NCBI GenBank assembly: GCA_021851335.1
Contig: JAJZEA010000017.1
Span: forward strand, 1-55,096
Direction: 5' to 3'
Source of the DNA: Acidobacteriota bacterium
GTDB lineage: Bacteria; Acidobacteriota; Terriglobia; Terriglobales; Acidobacteriaceae
DNA length: 55,096 bases
The notes under the pieces are model-generated. The model did not search any database. It was not told the DNA's origin and worked only from the letters and a program-made list of their open reading frames with translations. The position numbers and the translations under genes were made by a program. Numbering within the stretch: position 1 is the stretch's first letter; each line of letters opens with the position of its first letter. This document shows, piece after piece, positions 1-8,061 of the stretch.

Positions 1-370
1 GGCCGCTGGCGAAGCCGTCGTCGCGTTCGGTGGCGATGGAGGCGGAGTAGTAGAGGTGGTCGTGGAGGCCGACGATGCCGGGAAAGACGGTGTCGCCGGT
101 GGCGTCGATGCGCGTGGCGGCGGCGGGAACGACGACGGAAGACTCGGGGCCGACGGAGAGGATTTTGCCGTGGGAGAGGACGAGAGCCTGATCGGTGCGA
201 GCCGGGCTGCCGGTGCCGTCGATGAGGCGGACGTGGTCGAGCACGACGACGGGCGCGGAGATGGAGATCATGGCGCGTGTGGAGAAATCCTGCGCCGAGA
301 AAGACGAAGGCGGCTGTGCCGAAGCAGCAGCCGCGCTGAGGACGAGAAGTGCGGGAAGCGCAAGACGCAT
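1..370 (-). CDS. Amidohydrolase family protein, N-terminal part (runs off the window)
   Basis: The gene starts at the ATG at 370 and is open to the window edge, giving about 123 residues. It opens with a signal peptide (MRLALPALLVLSAAAASAQ). The next part reads VVLDHVRLIDGTGSPARTDQ, then GKILSVGP, then TVFPGIVGLHDHLYY. This is the usual start of imidazolonepropionase/dihydroorotase-like amidohydrolases: a small beta-sandwich strand set, then the first metal-binding His-x-His motif, here HDH. The signal peptide suggests a periplasmic or secreted hydrolase of cyclic amides or peptides; the substrate cannot be told from this part. It lies 37 bp downstream of dnaN on the same strand, so it may be co-transcribed with it, although no functional link is evident. 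Confidence 0.75.
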   Translation of the reverse strand, partial: MRLALPALLVLSAAAASAQPPSSFSAQDFSTRAMISISAPVVVLDHVRLIDGTGSPARTDQALVLSHGKILSVGPESSVVVPAAATRIDATGDTVFPGIVGLHDHLYYSASIATERDDGFASG

Positions 371-407
371 GGAGACGAACTCCCGAAGAGAGAGGGATGA
401 GCTGAGG

Positions 408-1529
408 TCAGATACGCATGGGCATGAGGACGTAGCGGTATTTGTAAAGCGACTCGGGATCTTCGGGGCGCATCTGGCCGGCCGATTGCGCGTCCTTGAA
501 CTCGATGCGCACTTCACCTTCGTTGCCGATGGCTTTGAGGAAGTCGAGCATGTAGGAGCTGTTGAAGCCGACGAAGATGGGATCGAAGTTGTAGGGGGTT
601 TCGATGGAGTCTTCGGATTCGCCGGACTCGGAGGACTGCGCCGAGACCTTGAGTTCATTCTGCTCCAGGCGAACGCGGATGGCTCCGGAACGCTCCTCGG
701 CAAACTGGGCGACGCGACCGATGGCGGAAGAAAGTTCCGCGGCGCGGACGATGGCGAATTTGTTGTTGTCGCGCGGCAGGACGGCCTCGAAGTTGGGGAA
801 CTGGCCGGTGAGCTTCATGGAGCTGAGGTTGCGATGGCCGATGGTGAAGTACATGCGCTGATCGTCTTCGGCAAAGGTGAAGGTTTCGGCTTCGCTGGCC
901 TGGATGAGGGCGTATATCTCAGCCAGGGCTTTGCGTGGAATGAGCGTGCGCTTTTCGCCGGAGATGCCGGTGAGCGGCTCTTCGGTCTTCTCGATGAAGG
1001 CGAGACGGTGGCCGTCGGTGGCGACCATGGCGATCGAGTCCGGCTTGAGGATGAGCAGCGCGCCGTTGAGCGTGTAGCGCGACTCTTCGCTGGAGATGGA
1101 GAAGATGGTGTGGCTGATGAGCTTGCGCAGAACGGCTGTGGGCAGCGCGACGGAAGAGCCTTCCGGCATCTCCGGCACCTGAGGATAGTTGGCGCGGCCG
1201 AGGCCGACCATCTTGGTATTGGAGCGACCGGAGCGAATCTGCACCCAGTGATTTTCCAGCAGCTTGATGGAAACATCGCCCTCGGCCAGCAGCTTGACGT
1301 AGTCGAAGAGCTTGCGCGCGGGGATGGTGCAGGAGCCGGGCTTTTTGACCTTGGCGGCGCATGAGGTGCGGATGGCCTGATCGAGATCGGTGGCGGTGAT
1401 GCGCACGCTGCCGCCGTCGGCTTCCATGAGCAGGTTGGAGAGGATGGGAATCGTGGTCTTGCGCTCGATCACGGACTGAATGGCGCTCAGCTCGTTGAGC
1501 AGGTCTTTGCGGCTAACGGTGATCTCCAT
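408..1529 (-). CDS. dnaN: DNA polymerase III subunit beta (sliding clamp)
   Basis: This is the 373-residue sliding clamp that encircles DNA and tethers the replicative polymerase. The translation begins MEITVSRKDLLNELSAIQSV and continues with TTIPILSNLLMEA and ITATDLDQAIRT, typical of the first clamp domain. It ends with YVLMPMRI, close to the canonical C-terminal VMPMRL. Length matches the family (about 365-380). I chose the ATG at 1529, preceded by an AAGGA ribosome-binding site. The reading frame stays open a further 740 bases upstream, but that extension is low-complexity and belongs to no clamp. No dnaA is adjacent in this window. The long non-coding region immediately upstream (1530-2409) carries DnaA-box-like words. 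Confidence 0.97.
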   Translation of the reverse strand: MEITVSRKDLLNELSAIQSVIERKTTIPILSNLLMEADGGSVRITATDLDQAIRTSCAAKVKKPGSCTIPARKLFDYVKLLAEGDVSIKLLENHWVQIRSGRSNTKMVGLGRANYPQVPEMPEGSSVALPTAVLRKLISHTIFSISSEESRYTLNGALLILKPDSIAMVATDGHRLAFIEKTEEPLTGISGEKRTLIPRKALAEIYALIQASEAETFTFAEDDQRMYFTIGHRNLSSMKLTGQFPNFEAVLPRDNNKFAIVRAAELSSAIGRVAQFAEERSGAIRVRLEQNELKVSAQSSESGESEDSIETPYNFDPIFVGFNSSYMLDFLKAIGNEGEVRIEFKDAQSAGQMRPEDPESLYKYRYVLMPMRI

Positions 1530-2409
1530 CGCTGTTCCTTCGGCAGAGGGTGCGTCTGTGTGCAGCAGTGTTGTGCTCAAGCTTCTCTCCACGACGCATG
1601 GGTTGCGTGATGCCACGATACACCATGCGGAGTTGCGGCGAAAACCTGCTTGTCGCCTGCATTGATTGTACGGAACGAAGGACGCAATGGACAGGTGGAA
1701 AAGAGCGCTGTTGTGCTGAAAACCATGGCGCTGAAAACCATGGCATGGAGCTGCCGCGGCTGTTGGGTCGTTCTCGTGGGTCGCGGGGAACTGCAAAAGC
1801 AGATTCCCTGCGGGAATGACAACAAGAAAAGCAAAAGCAACGGCAAAGGCAAAAGTAAGGGCAGAGGCAACGGTAGAAGCTGAGGCAACAACAGGGACAG
1901 AAGTGGAGGCGGTAGGTTGTCGACGCGCGGAAGGACGCGACGGGTGGAAAAACGTCTGTAGAAAAAGAATTCTTCTCAGCCGTAGTAGTAGCGGTGGCAG
2001 GAAAAGTGGAAAAGAGACGAGAAACCGCATGAATACTGGCGATAAGGAGGGTACGAGTTTTCCAAAACGGGACTGTGGAATTGAGGAGAAAAGGAAAAGT
2101 GAGATGAAAGGGGATTTGCGGTACAGGTTTGTCCACGTTCTCCTCAGCGAGCCGCAGTGAGGCTGTGAAAATCGGGGTGGTTTTGGAGGAAAGCAGGGTT
2201 TGAAGCGCGCAGGGCGGGGCGATGGAGCGGCAGAGATTTGCACGGCGGAAGGAATCTCCTCGGTTTGCACAGGGAGGCGCGATGGTGTGGAAAACCGGGT
2301 CAGAAAGCGGGGACTGGAAAGCGAGGACTGGAATGTGGGGAGGGGTTGTGTGGGGAGCGCTGACGCCGGGGGAGCGGTCAGGCGGGGTCAAAATCAGGAT
2401 GGGTCAAGA
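1530..2409. other. Long GA-rich intergenic region upstream of dnaN with DnaA-box-like 9-mers
   Basis: About 880 bases lie between dnaN and the MBL hydrolase with no convincing gene. The + strand is strongly purine-rich, especially 1800-2110, so several long but meaningless open frames run through it. Words resembling DnaA boxes (TTATCCACA and relatives, either strand) are frequent: TGTGGAAAA at 2286-2294, TGTGGAATT at 2074-2082, GGTGGAAAA at 1694-1702 and 1943-1951, AGTGGAAAA at 2005-2013, and TTTGTCCAC at 2128-2136. Position next to dnaN makes a replication origin possible, but no dnaA is adjacent and no clear AT-rich unwinding element is visible. A degenerate copy of the window's composite repeat occupies about 1743-1900. 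Confidence 0.35.
1743..1900 (+). repeat. Composite intergenic repeat, degenerate copy (hairpin plus GCAAAR tract)
   Basis: The order is a GGCATGGAGC word, a GGTCGCGGGG stretch, then the small hairpin ATTCCCTGCGGGAAT followed by GACAACA. A decayed run of six-base units of type RGCAAR follows (1820-1890). The same order of modules recurs at 41220-41505 and 43540-43862, and partially at 7758-8046. Confidence 0.7.
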
Positions 2410-3252
2410 TCAGGCTGGGTTGAGCTGGAGCGTCATGCCTTCGCGGGCGGCGAGAGTGCCCGGGAATTCGGCCTGCGCTTCGGCGAGGATGGCATCGAGC
2501 ATGGCGTCGTTGTGGGCCGGGTCGTGGTGAAAGAGGACAAGCTGGGGAATGCCGGCTTCGCGGGCGACGGAGACGGCGTCGTGCCAGGTGCTGTGGCCCC
2601 AGCCTTGTCGCTTCTCATATTCAAGCGGCGTGTATTGGGCGTCGTAGACGAGCAGGTCGGCTCCCTGTGCGATGGCGCTGAGGCGCGCGTCGGCGGCCGG
2701 GTCGCCGTGTTCGTGGTCGGTGGCGATGACCAGCGAGCGGCTGCCGTTACTGATGCGGTAGCCCTGCGAGCGTTGGGGATGGTTCAGGTCGAAGCACTGG
2801 AGGGTGAGGCCGGCGAGGGTGGTGGTGGTGTTCTGAAGCTGGCGGAATTGCAGGTGGTTGGCGACAAGCTGGAAGTCGACCGGAAAGTAGGGCGCGACCA
2901 TCTGGCCGGCGAGGATCGAGCGCAGGTCTTCCGGGGTGTGGAAGGAGTAGAGGGTGATGCGCGCGTCGGGGCGGTAGAGAGGATCGAAGAAGGGAAGGCC
3001 CTGGATGTGGTCCCAGTGGAAGTGAGTGAAGAGGAGATGGATCTCGGGCAGAGTGGGACGCGTGAGCAGTTGGCGGCCAAGCGGACGGATGCCGCTGCCG
3101 GCGTCGAGGATGAAGATCGAGTCTCCGCAGTCGATCGAGAGGCACGCGGTGTTGCCGCCGTGGCCCAGGTTTTCAGACGTCGGAGTGGGAATGGAGCCGC
3201 GCACTCCCCAGAAGGTGAGCGCAAGGGGCGGTTGGGTGTGGACTGGCGTCAT
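2410..3252 (-). CDS. MBL-fold metallo-hydrolase
   Basis: This is a 280-residue metallo-beta-lactamase-fold enzyme. The N-terminus reads LTFWGVRGSIPTP, a signature of the phosphoribosyl 1,2-cyclic phosphate phosphodiesterase/RNase Z-like branch. The metal motif is THFHWDH, with H77, H79, D81 and H82. A later TDHEHGD, an Asp in LLVYDAQY, and a His in WGHSTWHDAV and in LVLFHHDP complete a dinuclear zinc site. There is no signal peptide, so it should be cytoplasmic and probably acts on a phosphodiester. The substrate is not determinable. It starts at the ATG at 3252 with only a weak ribosome-binding site. Confidence 0.85.
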   Translation of the reverse strand: MTPVHTQPPLALTFWGVRGSIPTPTSENLGHGGNTACLSIDCGDSIFILDAGSGIRPLGRQLLTRPTLPEIHLLFTHFHWDHIQGLPFFDPLYRPDARITLYSFHTPEDLRSILAGQMVAPYFPVDFQLVANHLQFRQLQNTTTTLAGLTLQCFDLNHPQRSQGYRISNGSRSLVIATDHEHGDPAADARLSAIAQGADLLVYDAQYTPLEYEKRQGWGHSTWHDAVSVAREAGIPQLVLFHHDPAHNDAMLDAILAEAQAEFPGTLAAREGMTLQLNPA

Positions 3253-3341
3253 GGCGAACCGTATGGAACGGGTGGATGGCGGTTGTGTGAGCGGCGGAGG
3301 GGTTGAGTTCTCCGCCGCCGCGGGGTGTGGCAGGGTGGAGC

Positions 3342-4040
3342 TTAGGGAATGAGCTTCCAGTCCGCGTCCGCCAGGGACTGTGTGGCGGGGATGGAGTTGA
3401 AGAGCGTGGCGCGACCGAGTCGGGCGGTCTGGTTGTCAGGGTTTTTGTCCAGAGCGGTGTTGTAGGCGGCGATGGCGTCATACCAGATACGATGGTCGAC
3501 GAAGACGCTGGCTGGATCGGTGGAGGAGGCAAGCGCGGCCTGGATGGCTGCGCGTTCGGCGCCATCGACGATCATGAGCGTGACCGGAGCCGGAGCGCCG
3601 CCAAGCATGTCGTTCTCCGGGACGATGGTCCAGCGATAGGTCATGCCGGGCTTGAGCGGGGGCGCGTCGGCAGGATAGGCGAGGCTGGTGGCGGAGGTGG
3701 TGGTCTTGTAGAGTTCAATGCCGTTGATGGTGGAGAGACGGAAGGTGACCTGGGTGGCTCCGTCGGGCGTGGCCCATTGGAAGGTTGGGTTGAGGGAGTA
3801 GTCCTTGGCACTGGCCGGGGCGTAGATGCGCGGCGTGCCGAGGTCGCGGGAAGCTCCACCGATCTGGTTGGCGCTTTTGCCGGATTTGGTAGAGAGATCG
3901 AAGCCGCTGAGCTTGGCGCGGACGCGTACCGGATGCGAGGTGGGAGCCTGTGCAACAGCGGCGCGCGGGGTGAGCGCGACGGAGAGAAGCAAGGCGGTGA
4001 GAAGCGAAGCAGAAAGCAGCAGGGAAGCGCGGGATTTCAT
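3342..4040 (-). CDS. Secreted protein with Fn3-like segment and C-terminal helical repeat, function unknown
   Basis: The protein has 232 residues from the ATG at 4040, which has a good AGGAGA site; a longer open frame upstream is ignored. A signal peptide (MKSRASLLLSASLLTALLL...AVAQA) directs export. The middle part has a strand-rich segment, LNPTFQWATPDGATQVTFRL to LKPGMTYRWTIVP, like the fibronectin-type fold of cyanobacterial DUF928 proteins. The C-terminus (IWYDAIAAYNTALDKNPDNQ) looks like one tetratricopeptide-type helical pair. It lies 67 bp downstream of the CHASE2 cyclase on the same strand and is probably co-transcribed. A partner role for the extracytoplasmic CHASE2 domain is conceivable but unproven. 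Confidence 0.6.
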   Translation of the reverse strand: MKSRASLLLSASLLTALLLSVALTPRAAVAQAPTSHPVRVRAKLSGFDLSTKSGKSANQIGGASRDLGTPRIYAPASAKDYSLNPTFQWATPDGATQVTFRLSTINGIELYKTTTSATSLAYPADAPPLKPGMTYRWTIVPENDMLGGAPAPVTLMIVDGAERAAIQAALASSTDPASVFVDHRIWYDAIAAYNTALDKNPDNQTARLGRATLFNSIPATQSLADADWKLIP

Positions 4041-4107
4041 GGTTGTTCTCCTGAGAGGCGTAGACGGTGGCGGCGCTGTGACCGCATGTGTGATTGCGTT
4101 GGGTGGT

Positions 4108-6039
4108 TCATGAGGCCGCAGCCTCGGTGGCAGAGGGTTGCGCAGTGGTCGCCGCCGCAGTCGTCCGGAGGGTGAAGACCGGGACAGGCTCTTCGAGGCC
4201 GGCGACTTTGGCGGGGCCGAGGGGTTCGATGGGGTAATCGGCGCCGCCGAGCAGCTCGCGCGTCTCTTCGGAGAAGAGAATCTCGGTCTTGAAAGGCTTG
4301 TTGAGGCTTTCCAGGCGCGAGGCGAGATTGACGGTGGCACCGATCACGGAATACTCCTGACGGGACGCTGAGCCGATGCTGCCGGCCATGAGACGTCCAG
4401 AATGGATCCCTACTCCTATACGCAGGGCGGGCTGAGTTGGATCTTCGCTGTGTTCGCGATTGAGCACATCGACGCGCTGGATCATGGCCATGGCGCAGTC
4501 GATGGCGCGGCGGGCATCCTGCTGGGGCGAACCGGAGCTGAGCGGAAGGCCGAAGATGATCATGAGGCCGTCGCCGATGAATTTGTTGAGGAAGCCGCCG
4601 TGGGCGCGGATGACCTCATCCATCGCCGTCAGATAGCGATTGAGCCAGGTGAGGACCTGAGCGGGGGTTTGCCCGGAGCTGAGGGCGGTGAATCCGCGAA
4701 TGTCGGTGAACATGACGGTGGCGATGTGCTCTTCGCCGCCGAGGGAAAGCTCGTTGCGACGGCTCCAGATGGTCTCCGCGACGGCCGGATCGACGTAGCT
4801 CGAAAAGAGTCCCATGAGCTGTTCGCGCTGGGCGCGGGCCTCGCGCGAGGCCAGTTTCTCCTGCACGAACTGGAGTCCGAGAGCCAGCGGGACGGTGAGC
4901 AGCATGGCCAGCTCCGGCGCGAGATAGGGCAGCCAGAAGTGTGTGCGGGCGTAGAGAACGGTGGGAGCGGCGAAGGAGACGGCCATCAAAGCCAGAAGCC
5001 GCGCGACGCCGTGGCCGAGTTCGAAGGCAAGCAGGAACCAGGTGGCCGTGCAGGCGGTGAGCAGGATGAAGGCGATCTGCATCCACTCCGGGGCAAGGCG
5101 AGCGGTCTTGCCGTCAAGCAGGGATCGGATGGCGGCGGCGAGAATGTCGGTTCCACCCATGCGCTCGCGCAGGCCGTCGGGGCCGGCGAGGCGAAAGAGC
5201 GGCGTGAAAAAGGTGTCGCGCGCGGCGTCGTTGGACTGGCCGATGAGCACGAGCTTGTCATGAAAGACGGAGGGTGCGAGCTTGCCGGTCATCAGATCCC
5301 AGGCGGAGATGTGCGTGGCCGGATGGGGCGCCCAGGCGCCGATGAGCGCGGTGGAAAGCTCGCGGGAGTGGTAGGGTACGTCGTGGCTGAGGAAGCTGGC
5401 GGCGTTCCGGTTCTTTGGCTCGATGGATTTGCCGGTGAACTGCTGGGCGAGAAAGACCGGAAAGCTGACCGAGGGTGGATCGCCGGACGAAAAGAGATTG
5501 AAGTCGCGGACAAAGCCGTCGGGTTCGATGGGCATGTCCACAAGCGCATAGCCGAGTGCGCCGGGGGTACCGTCCTTGCAGTAGCCGGAGTCGGCGCGGG
5601 GGTCTTCCGGCTGGCAGAAGAGCGGAAGCGGATGGACAGCGGGCAGGCTGGCGGTGGCGGCCTGGCTGGCGAGCACGACATTGCCGGCCTGGGTCAACAC
5701 CTGCTGCATCCGGAGATCATCGGCAGCCGAGCGCGGTTCCGAGAGAAAGACATCGAGTCCGATGACGCGGGGCTGTCCGGCGGCGACGCGCTGGATGACG
5801 TCGGCGATGGTGGAGCGGGGAATGGGATATTGTCGAATGTGGTCAAAGGTGGGTTCGTCGAAGTCGACGAAGAAGATTTGAGGCGACGAGCGAAGCAGGC
5901 CGCCGTGGTCGATGGTGAAGTCGTAGGTGAAGTGGTCAGTGTCCTGAAAGGCGGGGGCGCGGCGCAGAAAAAGCACGGCGCTGGAAGCGACAGCGGCAAG
6001 AATGATCCCGAAGTACAGTCGCTGGATGGCAGGGCGCAT
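4108..6039 (-). CDS. CHASE2-domain class III adenylate cyclase
   Basis: This 643-residue membrane receptor cyclase probably makes cAMP in response to an extracytoplasmic signal. There is one N-terminal transmembrane helix (about 8-25), then a CHASE2 sensor (about 35-310; note FFVDFDEPTF, RVIGLDVFLSEP, VLIGQSNDAARDTFFTP), then three helices (about 320-392). The C-terminal class III catalytic domain spans about 435-625. Metal-binding aspartates are D446 in VMFTDIRGFT and D490 in FIGDG. K486 and T569 (SVIGATVN) fit the adenine-selecting Lys and Asp/Thr positions, and N571/R575 fit the transition-state pair, so ATP is the likelier substrate. Cyclic-nucleotide-binding domains are encoded about 5 kb away in the 11405-13639 gene. 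Confidence 0.9.
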   Translation of the reverse strand: MRPAIQRLYFGIILAAVASSAVLFLRRAPAFQDTDHFTYDFTIDHGGLLRSSPQIFFVDFDEPTFDHIRQYPIPRSTIADVIQRVAAGQPRVIGLDVFLSEPRSAADDLRMQQVLTQAGNVVLASQAATASLPAVHPLPLFCQPEDPRADSGYCKDGTPGALGYALVDMPIEPDGFVRDFNLFSSGDPPSVSFPVFLAQQFTGKSIEPKNRNAASFLSHDVPYHSRELSTALIGAWAPHPATHISAWDLMTGKLAPSVFHDKLVLIGQSNDAARDTFFTPLFRLAGPDGLRERMGGTDILAAAIRSLLDGKTARLAPEWMQIAFILLTACTATWFLLAFELGHGVARLLALMAVSFAAPTVLYARTHFWLPYLAPELAMLLTVPLALGLQFVQEKLASREARAQREQLMGLFSSYVDPAVAETIWSRRNELSLGGEEHIATVMFTDIRGFTALSSGQTPAQVLTWLNRYLTAMDEVIRAHGGFLNKFIGDGLMIIFGLPLSSGSPQQDARRAIDCAMAMIQRVDVLNREHSEDPTQPALRIGVGIHSGRLMAGSIGSASRQEYSVIGATVNLASRLESLNKPFKTEILFSEETRELLGGADYPIEPLGPAKVAGLEEPVPVFTLRTTAAATTAQPSATEAAAS

Positions 6040-6132
6040 TGCAGATTTTTATATCACCGTGGAACCAAGTTGCGATAGGCTGGAAACGCCTTTCACGAGA
6101 AAGTAATGCGGGGCGATTCCTGACGGGAAGTC

Positions 6133-7752
6133 ATGATCCGAATGCAAATGCGATGGACAGGAGTGCGCCGGTGGCGGTGTGGCACGCTCAGGAAAGTTCT
6201 GACGGCGAGCGCGCTGACGGCGAGTGCGCTGGTGACGAGCGGACTGGCGATGAGCCTGGCCGGCTGCGCAGGCAGTGGGGCCAATCCCGCGGCCGTGCCG
6301 CCCTATACCGCGAGCACGGCCAACAATGTGCTGACGGCAGCCGAGGTGCAGTCGATTGCGCAGGCGGCGGCGGCGAGCGTGAATGTGCCGCTGGTGATTG
6401 CGATCAGCGATCGGCGAGGCGCGATTCTGGCGGTGTATCAGACGACGGGCGCGCCGACCACAGCGGTGTCGAACTATGGCAAGCCGGTGGCAGCCGACGA
6501 GGAAGCCGCGGCGCTGGCGCGGACGGCGGCGTATTTTTCGAACGATCAGGCTCCGCTGAGCAGCCGGACGGTGCGCTACATCAGCGCCAGCCACTTTGCG
6601 CCGGGCATTGCGAATACGGCTTCGGGGCCGCTGTACGGGATCGAGAACACGAATCGCGGTTGCAGCTTCAACGTGAGCTATCTGCCGGGTCAGTCGCTGC
6701 CGGTGACCGGGCTGCTGCATGGGCCGGGACCGGGACTGGGGATTCAGACGGGCAAGGTGGATGTGCTGGATTCGGACCAGACGGCGGTGAATCCGGGTGG
6801 AGTGCCGATCTTCAAAAACAATCGCGTCGCCGGGGGCATCGGCGTGGTGGCCGCGGCGGGGACAGCCAACTACAACGCGGTGGTCGAGTATGCGGCGGTG
6901 GCGGGGACGATTGGGAATGGATTTGCGCCGACGGTGCCGTATCCGGGAGCGGTGGTGGTGGGCGGCTTTACGCTGCCGTTTGTGAAGTACACGACACCGC
7001 CGAGCGGCGTGAGCGCGGGTAGCGGAGCCGGCAGCTTTACGCTTGGCCCGATGGCCGGGACCGGGCAGGCTCCGGAGGGGGATTTGATCGCCGAACAGGG
7101 GTCGAAGTTTGCCAACGGGCTGACGCTGGCCCAGGTGCAGCAGATCGTGCAGCAGGTGATTGCCACGGCCAACGTGACGCGCGCGGCGATTCGGCTGCCG
7201 GTGGGGTCGCGGGCGCGATTTGTGATTGTGGTGGCGGACCTGGATGGGTCGCTGCTGGCGCTCTATCGGATGCCGGATGCGACGATGTTTTCGGTCGACG
7301 TGGCGGTGGCCAAAGCGCGGAACGTGATCTACTTCAGCGGTCAGAATGCGGAGGTGGATATGCCGGGCGTGCCGGCGGGAACGGCGGTGACCAATCGCAC
7401 GATTGGCTTTGGCGCGCAGCCGCTCTATCCAAGCGGGATCAATGGGACCAGCCCGGGTCCGTTCTTCCAGCTTTTTCTGAAGGACCTGGCGAATCCCTGC
7501 ACGCAGGGTTCGCAGGCGGCCCAAGCCAACCAGAACGGAGTGGTTTTCTTTCCCGGCTCGCTTCCGCTGTATGTGAACGGGCAACTGGCGGGCGGGCTGG
7601 GAGTCTCCGGCGATGGAGTGGACCAGGACGATTACGCAGCAGCCGGGGGAGCAGCCGGATTCGATGCGCCCATGTCGATTCGAGCCGACAACCTTGTGCT
7701 GCGCGGGGTACGTCTGCCGTATCAGAAGTTCCCGGAAAACCCCACCAACTGA
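6133..7752 (+). CDS. Lipoprotein with two GlcG/HbpS (DUF336-type) domains
   Basis: This 539-residue protein has a signal sequence ending in the lipobox LAGC (Cys45), so it is likely a membrane-anchored lipoprotein. Two related halves follow. The first contains NVLTAAEVQSIAQAAAAS and VPLVIAISDRRGAILAVYQT; the second contains GLTLAQVQQIVQQVIATA and RFVIVVADLDGSLLALYRM. Both match the GlcG/HbpS fold, whose characterised members bind haem or act as sensors. Each half also has a gxGvaGGIGV-like loop (NNRVAGGIGVVAAAG and NGQLAGGLGVSGDGVDQDD). Most family members are single-domain and about 140 residues long, so this is a duplicated, expanded version with insertions. Haem-related function is a family inference; the nearby multihaem cytochromes make it plausible. 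Confidence 0.75.
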   Translation: MIRMQMRWTGVRRWRCGTLRKVLTASALTASALVTSGLAMSLAGCAGSGANPAAVPPYTASTANNVLTAAEVQSIAQAAAASVNVPLVIAISDRRGAILAVYQTTGAPTTAVSNYGKPVAADEEAAALARTAAYFSNDQAPLSSRTVRYISASHFAPGIANTASGPLYGIENTNRGCSFNVSYLPGQSLPVTGLLHGPGPGLGIQTGKVDVLDSDQTAVNPGGVPIFKNNRVAGGIGVVAAAGTANYNAVVEYAAVAGTIGNGFAPTVPYPGAVVVGGFTLPFVKYTTPPSGVSAGSGAGSFTLGPMAGTGQAPEGDLIAEQGSKFANGLTLAQVQQIVQQVIATANVTRAAIRLPVGSRARFVIVVADLDGSLLALYRMPDATMFSVDVAVAKARNVIYFSGQNAEVDMPGVPAGTAVTNRTIGFGAQPLYPSGINGTSPGPFFQLFLKDLANPCTQGSQAAQANQNGVVFFPGSLPLYVNGQLAGGLGVSGDGVDQDDYAAAGGAAGFDAPMSIRADNLVLRGVRLPYQKFPENPTN

Positions 7753-7757
7753 GCATG

Positions 7758-8046
7758 GCATTGCATGCAGCCACTGCGCGTGCGCGCGGTTGCGCTCCCT
7801 TGGGTCGCGGGTGGGAGTGGTGGAGTTGAGTGGGAACAGCAGATTCCCTTCGGGAATGACAACAAAGCATTGCATGCAGCCACTGCGCGTGCGCGCGGTT
7901 GCGCTCCCTTGGGTCGCGGGTGGGAGTGGTGGAGTTGAGAGGGGAACAGCAGATTCCCTTCGGGAATGACAACAAAGCATTGCATGCAGCCACTGCGCGT
8001 GCGCGCGGTTGCGCTCCCTTGGGTCGCGGGTGGGAGCGGTGGAGTT
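7758..8046 (+). repeat. Tandem repeat, about 110-bp unit, 2.6 copies
   Basis: Copies begin at the core TTGCATGCAG at 7761, 7870 and 7980, so the period is 109 and then 110 bases. Each unit carries GCATTGCATGCAGCC, a GC-rich stretch ending GGTCGCGGGTGGGAG, and (in the first two) the hairpin ATTCCCTTCGGGAAT followed by GACAACAAA. The copies are nearly identical, which points to recent amplification. The array sits between the GlcG lipoprotein and the end of the converging cytochrome gene, and fills the whole gap. The units contain no CRISPR-type spacers. Confidence 0.95.
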
Positions 8047-8061
8047 GGCTGGGTGCGTCGC

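Noticed and set aside
1530..2391. Long open frames on both strands upstream of dnaN, including a continuous extension of dnaN to about 620 codons
   Set aside because: They arise from purine-rich low-complexity DNA and repeat modules; the translations lack domain-like character, and the clamp start at 1529 fits the family length and has a ribosome-binding site.
7758..8046. Tandem repeat considered as a CRISPR array
   Set aside because: Units are about 110 bp and nearly identical throughout, with no variable spacers and no cas genes nearby.
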